Origin: Nocardia miyunensis NBRC 108239
GTDB taxonomy: Bacteria > Actinomycetota > Actinomycetes > Mycobacteriales > Mycobacteriaceae
Reading direction: 5' to 3'
Assembly: GCF_001613065.1 (NCBI RefSeq)
Contig: NZ_BDBQ01000084.1
Coordinates: 1-64,000 of the forward strand
Length of the DNA stretch: 64,000 nucleotides
In this document: positions 16,372 through 24,508 of the stretch, in pieces
Layout of the letters: each line of letters begins with the position of its first letter
Position numbering within the stretch: the first letter of the stretch is position 1
Notes under the pieces: generated by a model
Told to the model about the DNA's origin: nothing
The model's database searches: none
What the model saw: the letters and a program-made list of their open reading frames with translations, nothing else
Translations under genes and position numbers: made by a program

Positions 16372-17507
16372 TGACCGCGCACGAATCCCCGAGAATCACA
16401 GACGGCGGCGAACACCCCGACAGCTGGGATCACTGGAAAATATATAATTCCTTCAATCCATTGAATACGGGCGAAGCCCACAACGGTTCCGAGCAGTACC
16501 AAGAGATCGCGACGAAGTGGGAAGCCGCGGTCGAAATCTTCGCCAACCGGATCCACCAGTCCAGCTCGGCCGCCTGGGACGGCAATGCCGCGAACAGCGC
16601 ACGCGAGGCGATCAGCAAATACGCCCAGCAGGCCCTGGATCTGTCCGCCCCACTGAAGGAACTCGCCGACCGGGTGACCACAACGGTCAACGGAATCAAC
16701 GACACTCGCAATGCCGTGCAGAAGCCGCCGGACGGTGGTCATGCCTACAACCCACTCAGCTGGAACCTGGGTTTCTGGCATGGCCCGAATTCGGCCGCGG
16801 TGCGCAACGACTGCCAGAACGCGGCTCGGGAAGCCATGAAGAACCACTACGTGACGCCGTTCACGGAGACCGACATGCAGATTCCCGTCCTGCCGGTCCC
16901 CAACAGCCCGACCGATCCGCTGTACACCGCGCCGAAAGAGCCCTCGAGCGTCGTCCAGCCGGGCAGCGGCGGACCGAACTCGAGTACTCCGAGCACCTCC
17001 ACCAGCGCGGACACCAACCACGACAGCAGCAATCCCACGGACAACTCGCAGCAGCAGTCGACCACCCCGTCGAATACCGACGCCTCCGCGACGCCCTCGA
17101 GCTCGAGCGCCACCAGTCCGACGTCGACCACACCGGCCAGCACCGGCATCGACCCCACCTCCGCCACCACCCCCAGCTCCTACTCCGGTGGCAGCGGGCT
17201 GGGCGGCAGTGGTCTGGGCGGTCTGGGCGGCACCACCGACTCGGGCGGCGGGCAGGGACGCAGTGTGCCCGGCACCTCCGCGGGCACGGGCACGAATGCC
17301 GCCGCGGCCAACGCCGCGCGCGCTTCGTCCACCGCCTCGGGTCTGGGCGGCATGGGCGGAATGGGCGGTGGCGCAGGTAAGAAAGACGAGGACAAGGACC
17401 ATCAGACGCCCGAGTGGCTGAAGAATATGGAGAACACCGAGGAGCTCTTGGGACCGGAGATCAAACACCTGCCCGACGGCGTGATCGGCAAGAACCCCGG
17501 CGAATAG
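16371..17507 (+). CDS. PPE-like type VII secretion substrate, copy A
   Basis: A 378-residue protein. The helical N-terminal domain (about 1-190) has AAWDGNAANSA with a WXG turn at residues 69-71, as in PPE and WXG100 helical hairpins, but lacks the literal PPE triplet. A long Ser/Thr/Asn/Gln linker (about 195-260) leads to a Gly-rich stretch (SGLGGSGLGGLGG) and a conserved charged C-terminus with EEL, PDGVIG. The C-terminal GVIG also ends copy B. It is followed by an EspG gene, the known chaperone of PPE proteins. It is likely exported by an ESX system whose core is not in this window. Confidence 0.75.
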   Translation: MTAHESPRITDGGEHPDSWDHWKIYNSFNPLNTGEAHNGSEQYQEIATKWEAAVEIFANRIHQSSSAAWDGNAANSAREAISKYAQQALDLSAPLKELADRVTTTVNGINDTRNAVQKPPDGGHAYNPLSWNLGFWHGPNSAAVRNDCQNAAREAMKNHYVTPFTETDMQIPVLPVPNSPTDPLYTAPKEPSSVVQPGSGGPNSSTPSTSTSADTNHDSSNPTDNSQQQSTTPSNTDASATPSSSSATSPTSTTPASTGIDPTSATTPSSYSGGSGLGGSGLGGLGGTTDSGGGQGRSVPGTSAGTGTNAAAANAARASSTASGLGGMGGMGGGAGKKDEDKDHQTPEWLKNMENTEELLGPEIKHLPDGVIGKNPGE

Positions 17508-17761
17508 GAGACCCCCCGAGGCGATCGTCACAGGCCAGGCGAGCCCCGCACCGCCACGACCATCGGCCCCACGCCACGAACCGCCGCCGGACGCGGCAAC
17601 CACCGCGCACCCAGCACTCGCAACGCGAGTCATCTCCCGAAGCGCGAACGCCGCACGGCAACACAACCTCTGCCCGACGCACGACCGATTACCCGGCCGC
17701 ACAACCGATTTCGCCGCACGAATCACGCGCGATGACAACGGCCGGCGCACGATGAGATTGG

Positions 17762-18526
17762 ATGACCTCGATGCCCGAATGGCGCTGGGACCCCGACGAT
17801 TTCGCGGTGCTGTGGTACAGCGACGCGAACGATCGCATCCCGGACCCGTTCAGCTACACCAGCACTCTGGCCACCAACAACGAGGTCGCCGCCCATCGCA
17901 CCGCGGTCCGGGCCCGCTACGACGCCGAAGAGACCGAGCAGATCGAGCTCGCCCTGCATACCCTGTCCACGTGCCAGTTGCGCATCGAAATCATCGGTCA
18001 TTCAACGGCTCTCGGCAACGGCACACCGCGTGAATACCGAATCCTGGGGGCCCGCACCCCGCAGCACTCGGTCATGCTCACCCAGACCGCCGCCGACGGC
18101 ATCGACAGCCCGATTCGCTGTCGGCTGTTCCGCAGCGAACAACTACCCACCCGCGTGGCGACCGTCATCCCCGCCGCACCCGCGGGCAACACCAAACCCG
18201 AGATATTCCACACCACCGATCTCAGCGCACAGCACGGGCACGGCGGCCACGGCCGCAGCCCGCGCGAACGCTTCGAACGACTCACCGCCCGGCTCGCGGG
18301 CAGCGGTGTCGCGGGCCTGCTCACCGGCCCGCTCTACCAGCGCCCGAACCCCTGGTACACGATCGGCTGGTTCGAGGTCCCCGGCGACGGCCGCTACACC
18401 CAGCAGCAGTCCCGCGAACACATCACCATCCGCCCCGCCGGCGCCCAGGACCTCACCACCACCTTCACCACCTGGATAGACCAGTCCCTCAACCGCTTCC
18501 GCGAAGACGAACCCGATACCTGGTAA
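17762..18526 (+). CDS. ESX secretion-associated chaperone EspG, copy A
   Basis: A 254-residue cytosolic protein of the EspG family, which binds PPE-type substrates before export. The N-terminal WRWDPDDFAVLWYSD and the C-terminal ITIRPAGAQDLTTTFTTWID are typical. It is 254 bases downstream of the PPE-like gene. The ATG at 17762 is used, but ATG at 17771 (MPEW) aligns with the start of copy B (MAEW) and may be correct. No strong ribosome site is seen for either. Confidence 0.82.
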   Translation: MTSMPEWRWDPDDFAVLWYSDANDRIPDPFSYTSTLATNNEVAAHRTAVRARYDAEETEQIELALHTLSTCQLRIEIIGHSTALGNGTPREYRILGARTPQHSVMLTQTAADGIDSPIRCRLFRSEQLPTRVATVIPAAPAGNTKPEIFHTTDLSAQHGHGGHGRSPRERFERLTARLAGSGVAGLLTGPLYQRPNPWYTIGWFEVPGDGRYTQQQSREHITIRPAGAQDLTTTFTTWIDQSLNRFREDEPDTW

Positions 18527-18671
18527 AGAGCGAGACCCGATACCAGGCAACTATTTTCTCGGCCGACTGCGGCAGCGACCCCCACCGGATCAGCTGTGCG
18601 CCGACGGACAGCCTCTGCCGCGACGCCGCCGCACACTCCGCGATCAGCTGTCCGCACGCTCGACCCGCTGC

Positions 18672-18707
18672 GTGGCCGCACCGGACGGGGACTTCAATCA
18701 CCGGTAA
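18672..18707 (+). pseudogene. 3' remnant of a DUF397 gene at the duplication joint
   Basis: The last 12 codons read VAAPDGDFNHR and stop, nearly the same as the end of the DUF397 gene at 14512-14547 (VAAQDGDFNRP). The rest of the gene is absent. The next bases, including the hairpin, also match those after the intact gene. This marks the left edge of the second module copy. Confidence 0.7.
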
Positions 18708-18725
18708 CCACGACTTGCCTTCTAC

Positions 18726-18764
18726 GGCAACGGCTCTGATCCCGCCCGGATCGGAGCCGTTACC
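18726..18764 (+). terminator. Diverged copy of the DUF397 hairpin
   Basis: Arms GGCAACGGCTCTGAT and ATCGGAGCCGTTACC pair with two mismatches or wobbles. It corresponds to the perfect hairpin at 14566-14605 and may end transcription from the left module. Confidence 0.5.
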
Positions 18765-18940
18765 ATCCACGCCAGCGTCGCTGAAGCCGGGAATCGCCCT
18801 GGCACAAACCTTCCAGTATGGAATCCCCGGATTGCATGCTTCGTTCTGGAGCGGTACCGTGAGCGCGAGTTGAACGGGGACGGGAGCCGGAGTCACACCG
18901 GGATCTGGACAGCCCAAATGCCGGGTGGTGAAGGGACGAG

Positions 18941-19504
18941 ATGAGCAGTTGGGGGAATGCGGCCCGGGTGTGGGCTGTGATCGGCAGTGCGGCTCTGCTG
19001 GTGGCGGGGTGCGGGCCGAGCGGTTCACAACCGGCCAGCGAGAGGTCGAGTAGTTCGTCCGCCGCGATCGCGCCCGACGTGCCCACGGGATACGACCCGT
19101 GCACACAAATCCCGCAGAACGTATTGAACGACTTTCAGCTCCATTCGTCTATTCCGTCCGAGAACAGCGCGAACGGCACTAAATGGGAGGGCTGCCAGTG
19201 GGTCCGGTCGAACTGGTACGGGATTGCAATTCAGGTCACCAATGCGACCATTGATATGATCCGCGATCAGCATTATCAGGACACACAGGAATTCACGATA
19301 GGGAATCGCAGGGCGATCTCGAGCCGTCAAGCACCCGACCATCCCATGCAGCAGTGCACGGTCAATGTCGAGATAAAAGGCGGAACCCTCGAATTCTTCC
19401 TGACGAACCCTGCGGACGATTCCGTGGGGGGCAACAAAAATTCATGCGACATGGCGCGTGAAATAGCCAACCGAGTCGTCCCCCCTCTTCCATCATCCAT
19501 TTGA
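18941..19504 (+). CDS. DUF3558-family lipoprotein, copy B
   Basis: A 187-residue lipoprotein paralogous to 15240-15806. The lipobox is LVAGC, the DUF3558 signature is YDPCTQIPQNVL, and the cysteines in WEGCQW, QQCTVN and NSCDMA match those of copy A. Shared surroundings include GGACGAGATGA at the start codon. The same function as copy A is expected, with the sequence differences concentrated between the cysteine-containing motifs. Confidence 0.8.
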   Translation: MSSWGNAARVWAVIGSAALLVAGCGPSGSQPASERSSSSSAAIAPDVPTGYDPCTQIPQNVLNDFQLHSSIPSENSANGTKWEGCQWVRSNWYGIAIQVTNATIDMIRDQHYQDTQEFTIGNRRAISSRQAPDHPMQQCTVNVEIKGGTLEFFLTNPADDSVGGNKNSCDMAREIANRVVPPLPSSI

Positions 19505-19549
19505 ACATCAGAAATGCGATCGGAAACTCATTTCACCGGGAGGGAACCC

Positions 19550-20050
19550 ATGGCAGACGATAACGCACCATCCGCATCACACCCGCTGGCAAATATGATC
19601 AGTGAAGCCGAAGCCGGGAACATCAGGGTGCGGATGGATCTCGAGCAGTTCGTCTATCTGGACCGCGATTGCCAGGCATTCCTCGACGTCATCGACCAGA
19701 TCCGAACACTAGCTGACAGAATCTCCCGCCAGGAGCACTGGGGGCTGGGCGAAAGCTTTCACGAAGGCGACAGGGAACTGATATCCGGACAGAAAGTCGT
19801 CGAATGGTATCGGCAGAAATCCCGTAACGACAGCGATCCAATCGGCAACAATCTATACGCGATCATGACCACCCACAAGAAGATAGTGGAAGATATAAAG
19901 CAAACTTATCAGGAAATACGCAAACAAATCACGGATCACGACTCCGAGCAGGCCGCGAAATACAACCAGCTCGTATCATCGCTGCCGCAGCAGAGCCCTG
20001 TTCGATCTAACACCTTCCACGCCACACATCTCCCCGCGAAGAATAAGTGA
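19550..20050 (+). CDS. Small helical protein of the PPE/EspG module, copy B
   Basis: A 166-residue helical protein paralogous to 15859-16371. The conserved parts are MADD at the start, FVYLDRDCQAF and RQEHWGLGES. The YxxxD patterns of copy A are not clearly kept, so the secretion signal may lie on the partner here. GGGAGGGAA precedes the ATG at 19550. Eight bases separate it from the PPE-like gene. Confidence 0.65.
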   Translation: MADDNAPSASHPLANMISEAEAGNIRVRMDLEQFVYLDRDCQAFLDVIDQIRTLADRISRQEHWGLGESFHEGDRELISGQKVVEWYRQKSRNDSDPIGNNLYAIMTTHKKIVEDIKQTYQEIRKQITDHDSEQAAKYNQLVSSLPQQSPVRSNTFHATHLPAKNK

Positions 20051-20058
20051 GCTGACCA

Positions 20059-21231
20059 GTGACCGGTGATGCACCACTCGGCTACGAGTCACCCGGAAAG
20101 ATCCCAGCAGGCGGCCCGACGAGCGCGAATTGGCGGGACGGCGAGCTATACGACGCATTCAACTCTCTGACGGTGGACGACGCGTACAGTATGGCTCGCA
20201 ATCTCGAGACCGCGGCAAACCTGTGGCAGCAGGGCCTGAATACCTTCTCCCGCTCGATCGTCCGCTCTTTCTCCGAGGCTTGGGAGGGCGCATCGGCCGA
20301 GGCCGCCAAGACCACGATCCAGACCTACGTCACGGACGCGAACCAGCTGACCGGACCGATCGAGACCCTCGCCAACCACATCGTGTCCGCCGCGGAGGCG
20401 GTAGTGAATGCCAAGAAGGCGATGCCCCAGGGCATCCACATCGACGCAACCTCGTGGCTCTGGCCGCCGCACCGATTCAGCCTGGAGGATAAGCAGGGCG
20501 CCGACCGTCAGCAGGCGTGGGAGGCATACCAGAACCTCTACGTGAAGCCGCTCAACAGGATCGACACCACCATCCCCATCCTGCCCAAGCCCACCGCCGC
20601 GAGCCATTCGCTGGATATCGCACCCGGTAAGAACGTCACCCCCGGCGTCGATATGAATCCCTTCACGGCCGTCGACAACACCACCACCAACAACAAGACC
20701 GAGAACGACTCACAGCAGAACAGCGCCAACAATCAGAACCAGTCCACCGATAAGGACTCCACCGTACCGGCGAACACCAATTCCGGTGCTGGCACCAATT
20801 CCGGCACCGGCACTGGTAATCCGGCCGACTCCACTGCATCCACTCATCCGACCGGACTCGAGTCGGCGGCGTCGACCGAGCCGAGCAGTTACAGCAGTGG
20901 CACCGGTGGCGCCGGTGGTTTCGGTGGCGGCAGCGAACCGGGCAAGACATCGGGCGGCACTGGTCAGGGCGTCCCTTCCACCGGAACGAAAAGCGCCGCG
21001 CGGAATACAGCCCCGGCGGCATATCGCACCGATACCGGCACATCCGGCCTGGCGAGCATGGGCGGTATGACTGGCGGCCATGGCAAGGGCGAGGACCGCG
21101 AGCACAAAACCGCCGATTACTTGGTCAATGCCGACCACCTCGAAGAGTGGATCGGTGAACTACGGGTGAACCTCCCCGGTGGCGTCATCGGCGCCGATCC
21201 CGAATACAACGACGAACCGCACCACCAGTAA
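20059..21231 (+). CDS. PPE-like type VII secretion substrate, copy B
   Basis: A 390-residue protein paralogous to 16371-17507. Its helical N-terminal domain has SEAWEGASAEAA with WXG at residues 75-77. The linker (about 195-270) is rich in Asn, Gln, Thr and Ser, and the Gly-rich part contains TGGAGGFGGGS. The C-terminal segment DREHKTADYL then GGVIG is the best conserved part between copies, suggesting that it is functional and not just a tail. GTG start at 20059. EspG copy B follows. Confidence 0.75.
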   Translation: MTGDAPLGYESPGKIPAGGPTSANWRDGELYDAFNSLTVDDAYSMARNLETAANLWQQGLNTFSRSIVRSFSEAWEGASAEAAKTTIQTYVTDANQLTGPIETLANHIVSAAEAVVNAKKAMPQGIHIDATSWLWPPHRFSLEDKQGADRQQAWEAYQNLYVKPLNRIDTTIPILPKPTAASHSLDIAPGKNVTPGVDMNPFTAVDNTTTNNKTENDSQQNSANNQNQSTDKDSTVPANTNSGAGTNSGTGTGNPADSTASTHPTGLESAASTEPSSYSSGTGGAGGFGGGSEPGKTSGGTGQGVPSTGTKSAARNTAPAAYRTDTGTSGLASMGGMTGGHGKGEDREHKTADYLVNADHLEEWIGELRVNLPGGVIGADPEYNDEPHHQ

Positions 21232-21393
21232 CCACACAACCGTACCGAATACCGTTACGGCACAAACCGATTCACCGGAGGCTGGCAGCCGACATCCGCC
21301 AGTCTCCGGTTCGTGCGCAAAGCGGTTGCGAATAAACGGAATCCGCGGCCGATACGCCGACGCATAGACAGAACAACTTGATGGGAACGCTGA

Positions 21394-22155
21394 ATGGCTG
21401 AGTGGGCATGGAGCCCCGAGGATTTCGCCAGTCTGTGGTACAGCGACGCGAACGATCGCATCCCGAACATCCTGCGCTACACGCCCCACCTCCCCTACTG
21501 GGACGAGTTCAACGCGAATAAAGCAGCAGTACGCCAACAGTACGACGAGGGCGAGCTCGAGCGGATCCAACTAGCGATAGACACTCTGACCAATTCGGAT
21601 ATGCGGATCTCGATCCTCGGTAGCACAACGAAATACCCGGGTAGCTGCGGCATCCAGTACGAATATCGCATCATCGGCGCCCGGAACATCTACCACGCGG
21701 CAATCCTGCGCCAGTTCACCCGGGGAAAGGTGGAGGGTAAAATTCAGCTGCGCCTGTGCCGCCCGGAAAACCTTCCGGCCCGGTTGGTCGCCACCATCCC
21801 CGCGCGAAAGGCCGGTACCCAACCGCCGATCATGGTGCACCGCGCCGACATTCGCGATGCTCGACCGACGAACCGCGGCAACAGCCCCGCCGAACGATAC
21901 CGGCGAATGCTCGCCGGTCAGGGTGACGGCAGCGGCTGGGCCCGCCTCCAGGTAGGCTCTTTCAACGCCAGCCCCCAACCGACGAATACCGTTCAGTGGT
22001 ACGACCTGTCGGACGGCCGCTACCTGAAACTACTGCAAGACGAGCACATCAACGTCCGCCCCGCCACACCCCAGGACCTGACCAGCCGGTTCAGCGCCTG
22101 GATCGAGCGCGCCATGCAACGGATGCACGAGGACGAGTTCAAGGAAGGCTGGTAA
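21394..22155 (+). CDS. ESX secretion-associated chaperone EspG, copy B
   Basis: A 253-residue EspG-family protein paralogous to 17762-18526. WSPEDFASLWYSDANDRIP at the N-terminus is almost identical to copy A, and the C-terminal HINVRPATPQDLTSRFSAW matches as well. The middle part, which in known EspG structures contacts the PPE tip, is the least similar, in line with each copy serving its own PPE-like protein. GGGAA precedes the ATG. Confidence 0.82.
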   Translation: MAEWAWSPEDFASLWYSDANDRIPNILRYTPHLPYWDEFNANKAAVRQQYDEGELERIQLAIDTLTNSDMRISILGSTTKYPGSCGIQYEYRIIGARNIYHAAILRQFTRGKVEGKIQLRLCRPENLPARLVATIPARKAGTQPPIMVHRADIRDARPTNRGNSPAERYRRMLAGQGDGSGWARLQVGSFNASPQPTNTVQWYDLSDGRYLKLLQDEHINVRPATPQDLTSRFSAWIERAMQRMHEDEFKEGW

Positions 22156-22161
22156 CTCAGT

Positions 22162-22681
22162 TCAGCCTCCGCCGCGGATCGGCAGTGCGATCGCGATGAC
22201 CAGGTCGGCCAGAACCCGACAGCACCGAGCGCGCTCAGGCCCCAGACGAACCCGGCAGGCGTGGTCTGACCTCCGCCCATCGAAATGAGCGCGTTGATGG
22301 TGTGTCCGAGCCAGGCAGCTACCAGGGCAAGCCCATCGACAAGTATCAGAAACAGATTGAAGATCATGGCCAGCGTGAAACCAACGGACATCCATCCACA
22401 GCGCCGGGCATTCCCACTGGCACGCAGGTTGTAGGCAATCAGCAGTACGAGCACCAAACGCACCCCTGCAAGGCGCCCGGCCAGGTCGGTACACCGCCCG
22501 AAGGATTGTATTTTCGTTCCAGCAGCAATCCGACCGCGGCGAAGGTACCGGCCACCGTCGGCACCACGGTGACAACCGGTACGCCGAGCTTCCCTTCACG
22601 GTCTTCTTTCCTGTCGAGGTGACCGTCGACACGATCCGTGACCAGCTCGGCCACGATCCAACCCACCGATTCTCCAAGCAT
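22162..22681 (-). pseudogene. Small membrane protein gene with two frame breaks
   Basis: The gene starts well: GGGGGAGA, then ATG at 22681 (MLGESVGWIVAEL) and a membrane helix VVTVVPTVAGTFAAVG. The frame then runs into a stop, while a second frame from about 22480 carries VLVLLIAYNLR and two more helices (FTLAMIFNLFLILVDG and GHTINALISMG). Near 22205 a third frame supplies ADLVIAIALPIRGGG to a stop at 22162. Two single-base shifts would restore a four-helix membrane protein of about 170 residues. Either the gene has decayed or the assembly has errors. No family was recognised. Confidence 0.45.
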
Positions 22682-22989
22682 TACGCCGTATCTCCCCCAA
22701 ATTTACTTGCTATCGTCCGCCGCGCGTGGCCGACGACGCTTCGAGCCGCGAGTAATCCGCGATGCAATGATTGCTAAGACTATGTCTCACATGGATGCCC
22801 GGCGTATCGGTCGGTAGGTTGCCGGGCCGTCGCTACAGCCCGCATGCCTACTCGGACGCATGGAAACCTTCTTCGGTTCCCTCGATTTCCGATGTTGCAC
22901 AGGGTGTTTCCGATCACCGCGGCTTGGTGCTCGGCATCCCGTCGCCGACGCTATCATCGAGCGAAGTAGCCGAGGGTGTGGGAGTTCCG
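22682..22989. other. Divergent intergenic region before the YbaB-like gene
   Basis: About 308 bases between the broken membrane gene and the YbaB-like gene. It should hold promoters for both directions. An in-frame extension of the YbaB-like frame to 22771 exists, but it lacks family similarity. Confidence 0.35.
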
Positions 22990-23823
22990 ATGGGTGAAGA
23001 AGCCGACTTCGAGGCGATCGATTTCGATGCGATCCTCGCCGATATCGATCGGAAGGAAGCCGATCTGAAGGCTGCTCAACGGCAGCTCGCAACTCTCAGC
23101 GCGAAGGCTCGGTCCACGGACGGCCTGGTCGAAGTGACTGTGAGTCCCACGGGTGCGATCACCGGAGTGACACTGGCGCCCGAGACATTCCGTCGCAGTA
23201 CTCCGCAGTACCTCGGCAGATCGGTGGTCGAGGCGGCTCAGCAGGCGACTCGCCAGGTCCGGCAGAGTGCGAAGTCGGCCGCGGCGCCGCTCGCGGAGAT
23301 CGGCCGGGAGCTGAGCGAGGCCGTCGATGAACCACGAGTCACGCACTCCGCCAACGCGTCTGCGCGGCTCGGCCAGTCCGGCGTCGAAGCCGCGTCGACC
23401 GATCGCACCGCCCGAGTCGGCGTCGATGCCCTGGGAATCGTTGCGGTCGTGCATATCTCCCCCGATGCCTACCGCGGCGGCACGGTCGGAAAACTCGCAG
23501 GGGCGATCACCGAGGCCGCCGAACGCGCGGCGCGCCAGATGTACGAAACCCGTATCGGCGCAGTGGAATCGGAAGTCGACCTGGCCGATATTCCGAACAT
23601 GGACGAGTTCTTTCCCCTCCACGAGGTGGCGGACCAGCAGAGCCCTCCGGCACCGGCCACATCTCCGCAACCGCCCGCGCCTGGCCCGGCACCGGTTCCC
23701 CCTCCCCCGGTGAACCGGGTCGTTCCCGGCACCCGCAAACCCAACCGCGACCAGATCGTCGGACCGTCCGACTGGGACGAAGACGACGGCTACGGGCAGC
23801 CTCGGCAGTCGTGGTTGGTGTGA
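22990..23823 (+). CDS. YbaB/EbfC-like protein with SWLV tail
   Basis: A 277-residue protein. After an acidic N-terminal coiled segment it has a YbaB-type module (about residues 45-95, VTVSPTGAITGVTLAPETF) and a second, weaker one (about 140-195, IVAVVHISPDAYRGG). A Pro-rich linker (about 215-245) leads to an acidic C-terminus ending DDGYGQPRQSWLV. YbaB proteins bind DNA as small dimers; two modules in one chain plus a long tail are characteristic of the versions near type VII genes in Nocardia-like genomes. The same SWLV end occurs in the coiled-coil protein at 26009-26536. ATG at 22990 follows GGGAG. Confidence 0.7.
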   Translation: MGEEADFEAIDFDAILADIDRKEADLKAAQRQLATLSAKARSTDGLVEVTVSPTGAITGVTLAPETFRRSTPQYLGRSVVEAAQQATRQVRQSAKSAAAPLAEIGRELSEAVDEPRVTHSANASARLGQSGVEAASTDRTARVGVDALGIVAVVHISPDAYRGGTVGKLAGAITEAAERAARQMYETRIGAVESEVDLADIPNMDEFFPLHEVADQQSPPAPATSPQPPAPGPAPVPPPPVNRVVPGTRKPNRDQIVGPSDWDEDDGYGQPRQSWLV

Positions 23824-23873
23824 TCCCCCGCAAGCCTATGGCGTCAAACCGGCGGTACGTGTCGGTCTGACAG

Positions 23874-24491
23874 TCACCGCGAGAATGGGTAGAGCACGAC
23901 AATCAACAAGGACCAGCCGATAACGGCATAGAGCCCACGCTTCGTCTCCTCCTCGAAGGTAGCAAGCATCAACAGTCTGCTCACCCGGTTATCGTGTACC
24001 GAGAATTCGGCCGGTGCGCCCCGTCGCGGGATCGATACGGTGAATCCTGCACAATCGTTACTCGCGTATCGCGCCGTATGCTTTCCGAATTCCTCTCTGA
24101 TCATCGCGAGACGACGGGGCTTCCCGGATCGACGAGTGATCCCTTTACCCTTCTTTCGAATATACTCACGATTGAGCGTTCCAGAACCGATCTGCTCGAA
24201 TTCGGCAGTAAGCAGTCCATTCGGGAATCCACCATCGAACAATACGGCCCCGATCTTCCGATCTGTGGCATCGAACGCTGTCCGATTAGGCCCGATGTAA
24301 CCGATCGTGTGCTCGAATTTCGAGCCTATAGAGATACGAAGGTAATTCTTCGCAATCTTTTTTCCATGCTCGTCACGATTCTTTCGTTCCATTCGGGCAA
24401 CCGGCTCCCGCACGCCGGGAACGAAGATGTCACAGCGGCGTCTACCGAGAAACCTGGACTTGACGCTGAATTCCGTTGCGCTCTCGAACAT
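23874..24491 (-). CDS. Hypothetical tail-anchored protein, last gene of the type VII operon
   Basis: A 205-residue basic protein with beta-rich character and a single C-terminal membrane helix (LYAVIGWSLLIVVLYPF), so the bulk faces the cytoplasm. I do not recognise the family; the pattern loosely recalls LURP-one/scramblase-like folds but that is weak. It starts 17 bases after the stop of the WXG effector gene at 24509 and is likely co-transcribed. An immunity or membrane-adaptor role for that effector is possible. Confidence 0.55.
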   Translation of the reverse strand: MFESATEFSVKSRFLGRRRCDIFVPGVREPVARMERKNRDEHGKKIAKNYLRISIGSKFEHTIGYIGPNRTAFDATDRKIGAVLFDGGFPNGLLTAEFEQIGSGTLNREYIRKKGKGITRRSGKPRRLAMIREEFGKHTARYASNDCAGFTVSIPRRGAPAEFSVHDNRVSRLLMLATFEEETKRGLYAVIGWSLLIVVLYPFSR

Positions 24492-24508
24492 CCGATTCCC
24501 CGTCGATC

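Larger units (their letters stand above)
14512..18526 (+). repeat. Left copy of a tandemly duplicated module
   Basis: This block runs from the last codons of the DUF397 gene through a hairpin, a DUF3558 lipoprotein, a small helical protein, a PPE-like protein and EspG. The same order appears again at 18672-22155. Proteins of the two copies are clearly paralogous but well diverged, while the DUF397 tail with the next 60 bases remains nearly identical at the DNA level. Confidence 0.75.
18672..22155 (+). repeat. Right copy of the tandemly duplicated module
   Basis: DUF397 tail, hairpin, DUF3558 lipoprotein, small helical protein, PPE-like protein and EspG appear in the same order as at 14512-18526. 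Gene lengths correspond closely (188/187, 170/166, 378/390, 254/253 residues). The divergence of the proteins shows that the duplication is not recent or that the copies have been under diversifying selection. Confidence 0.75.
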
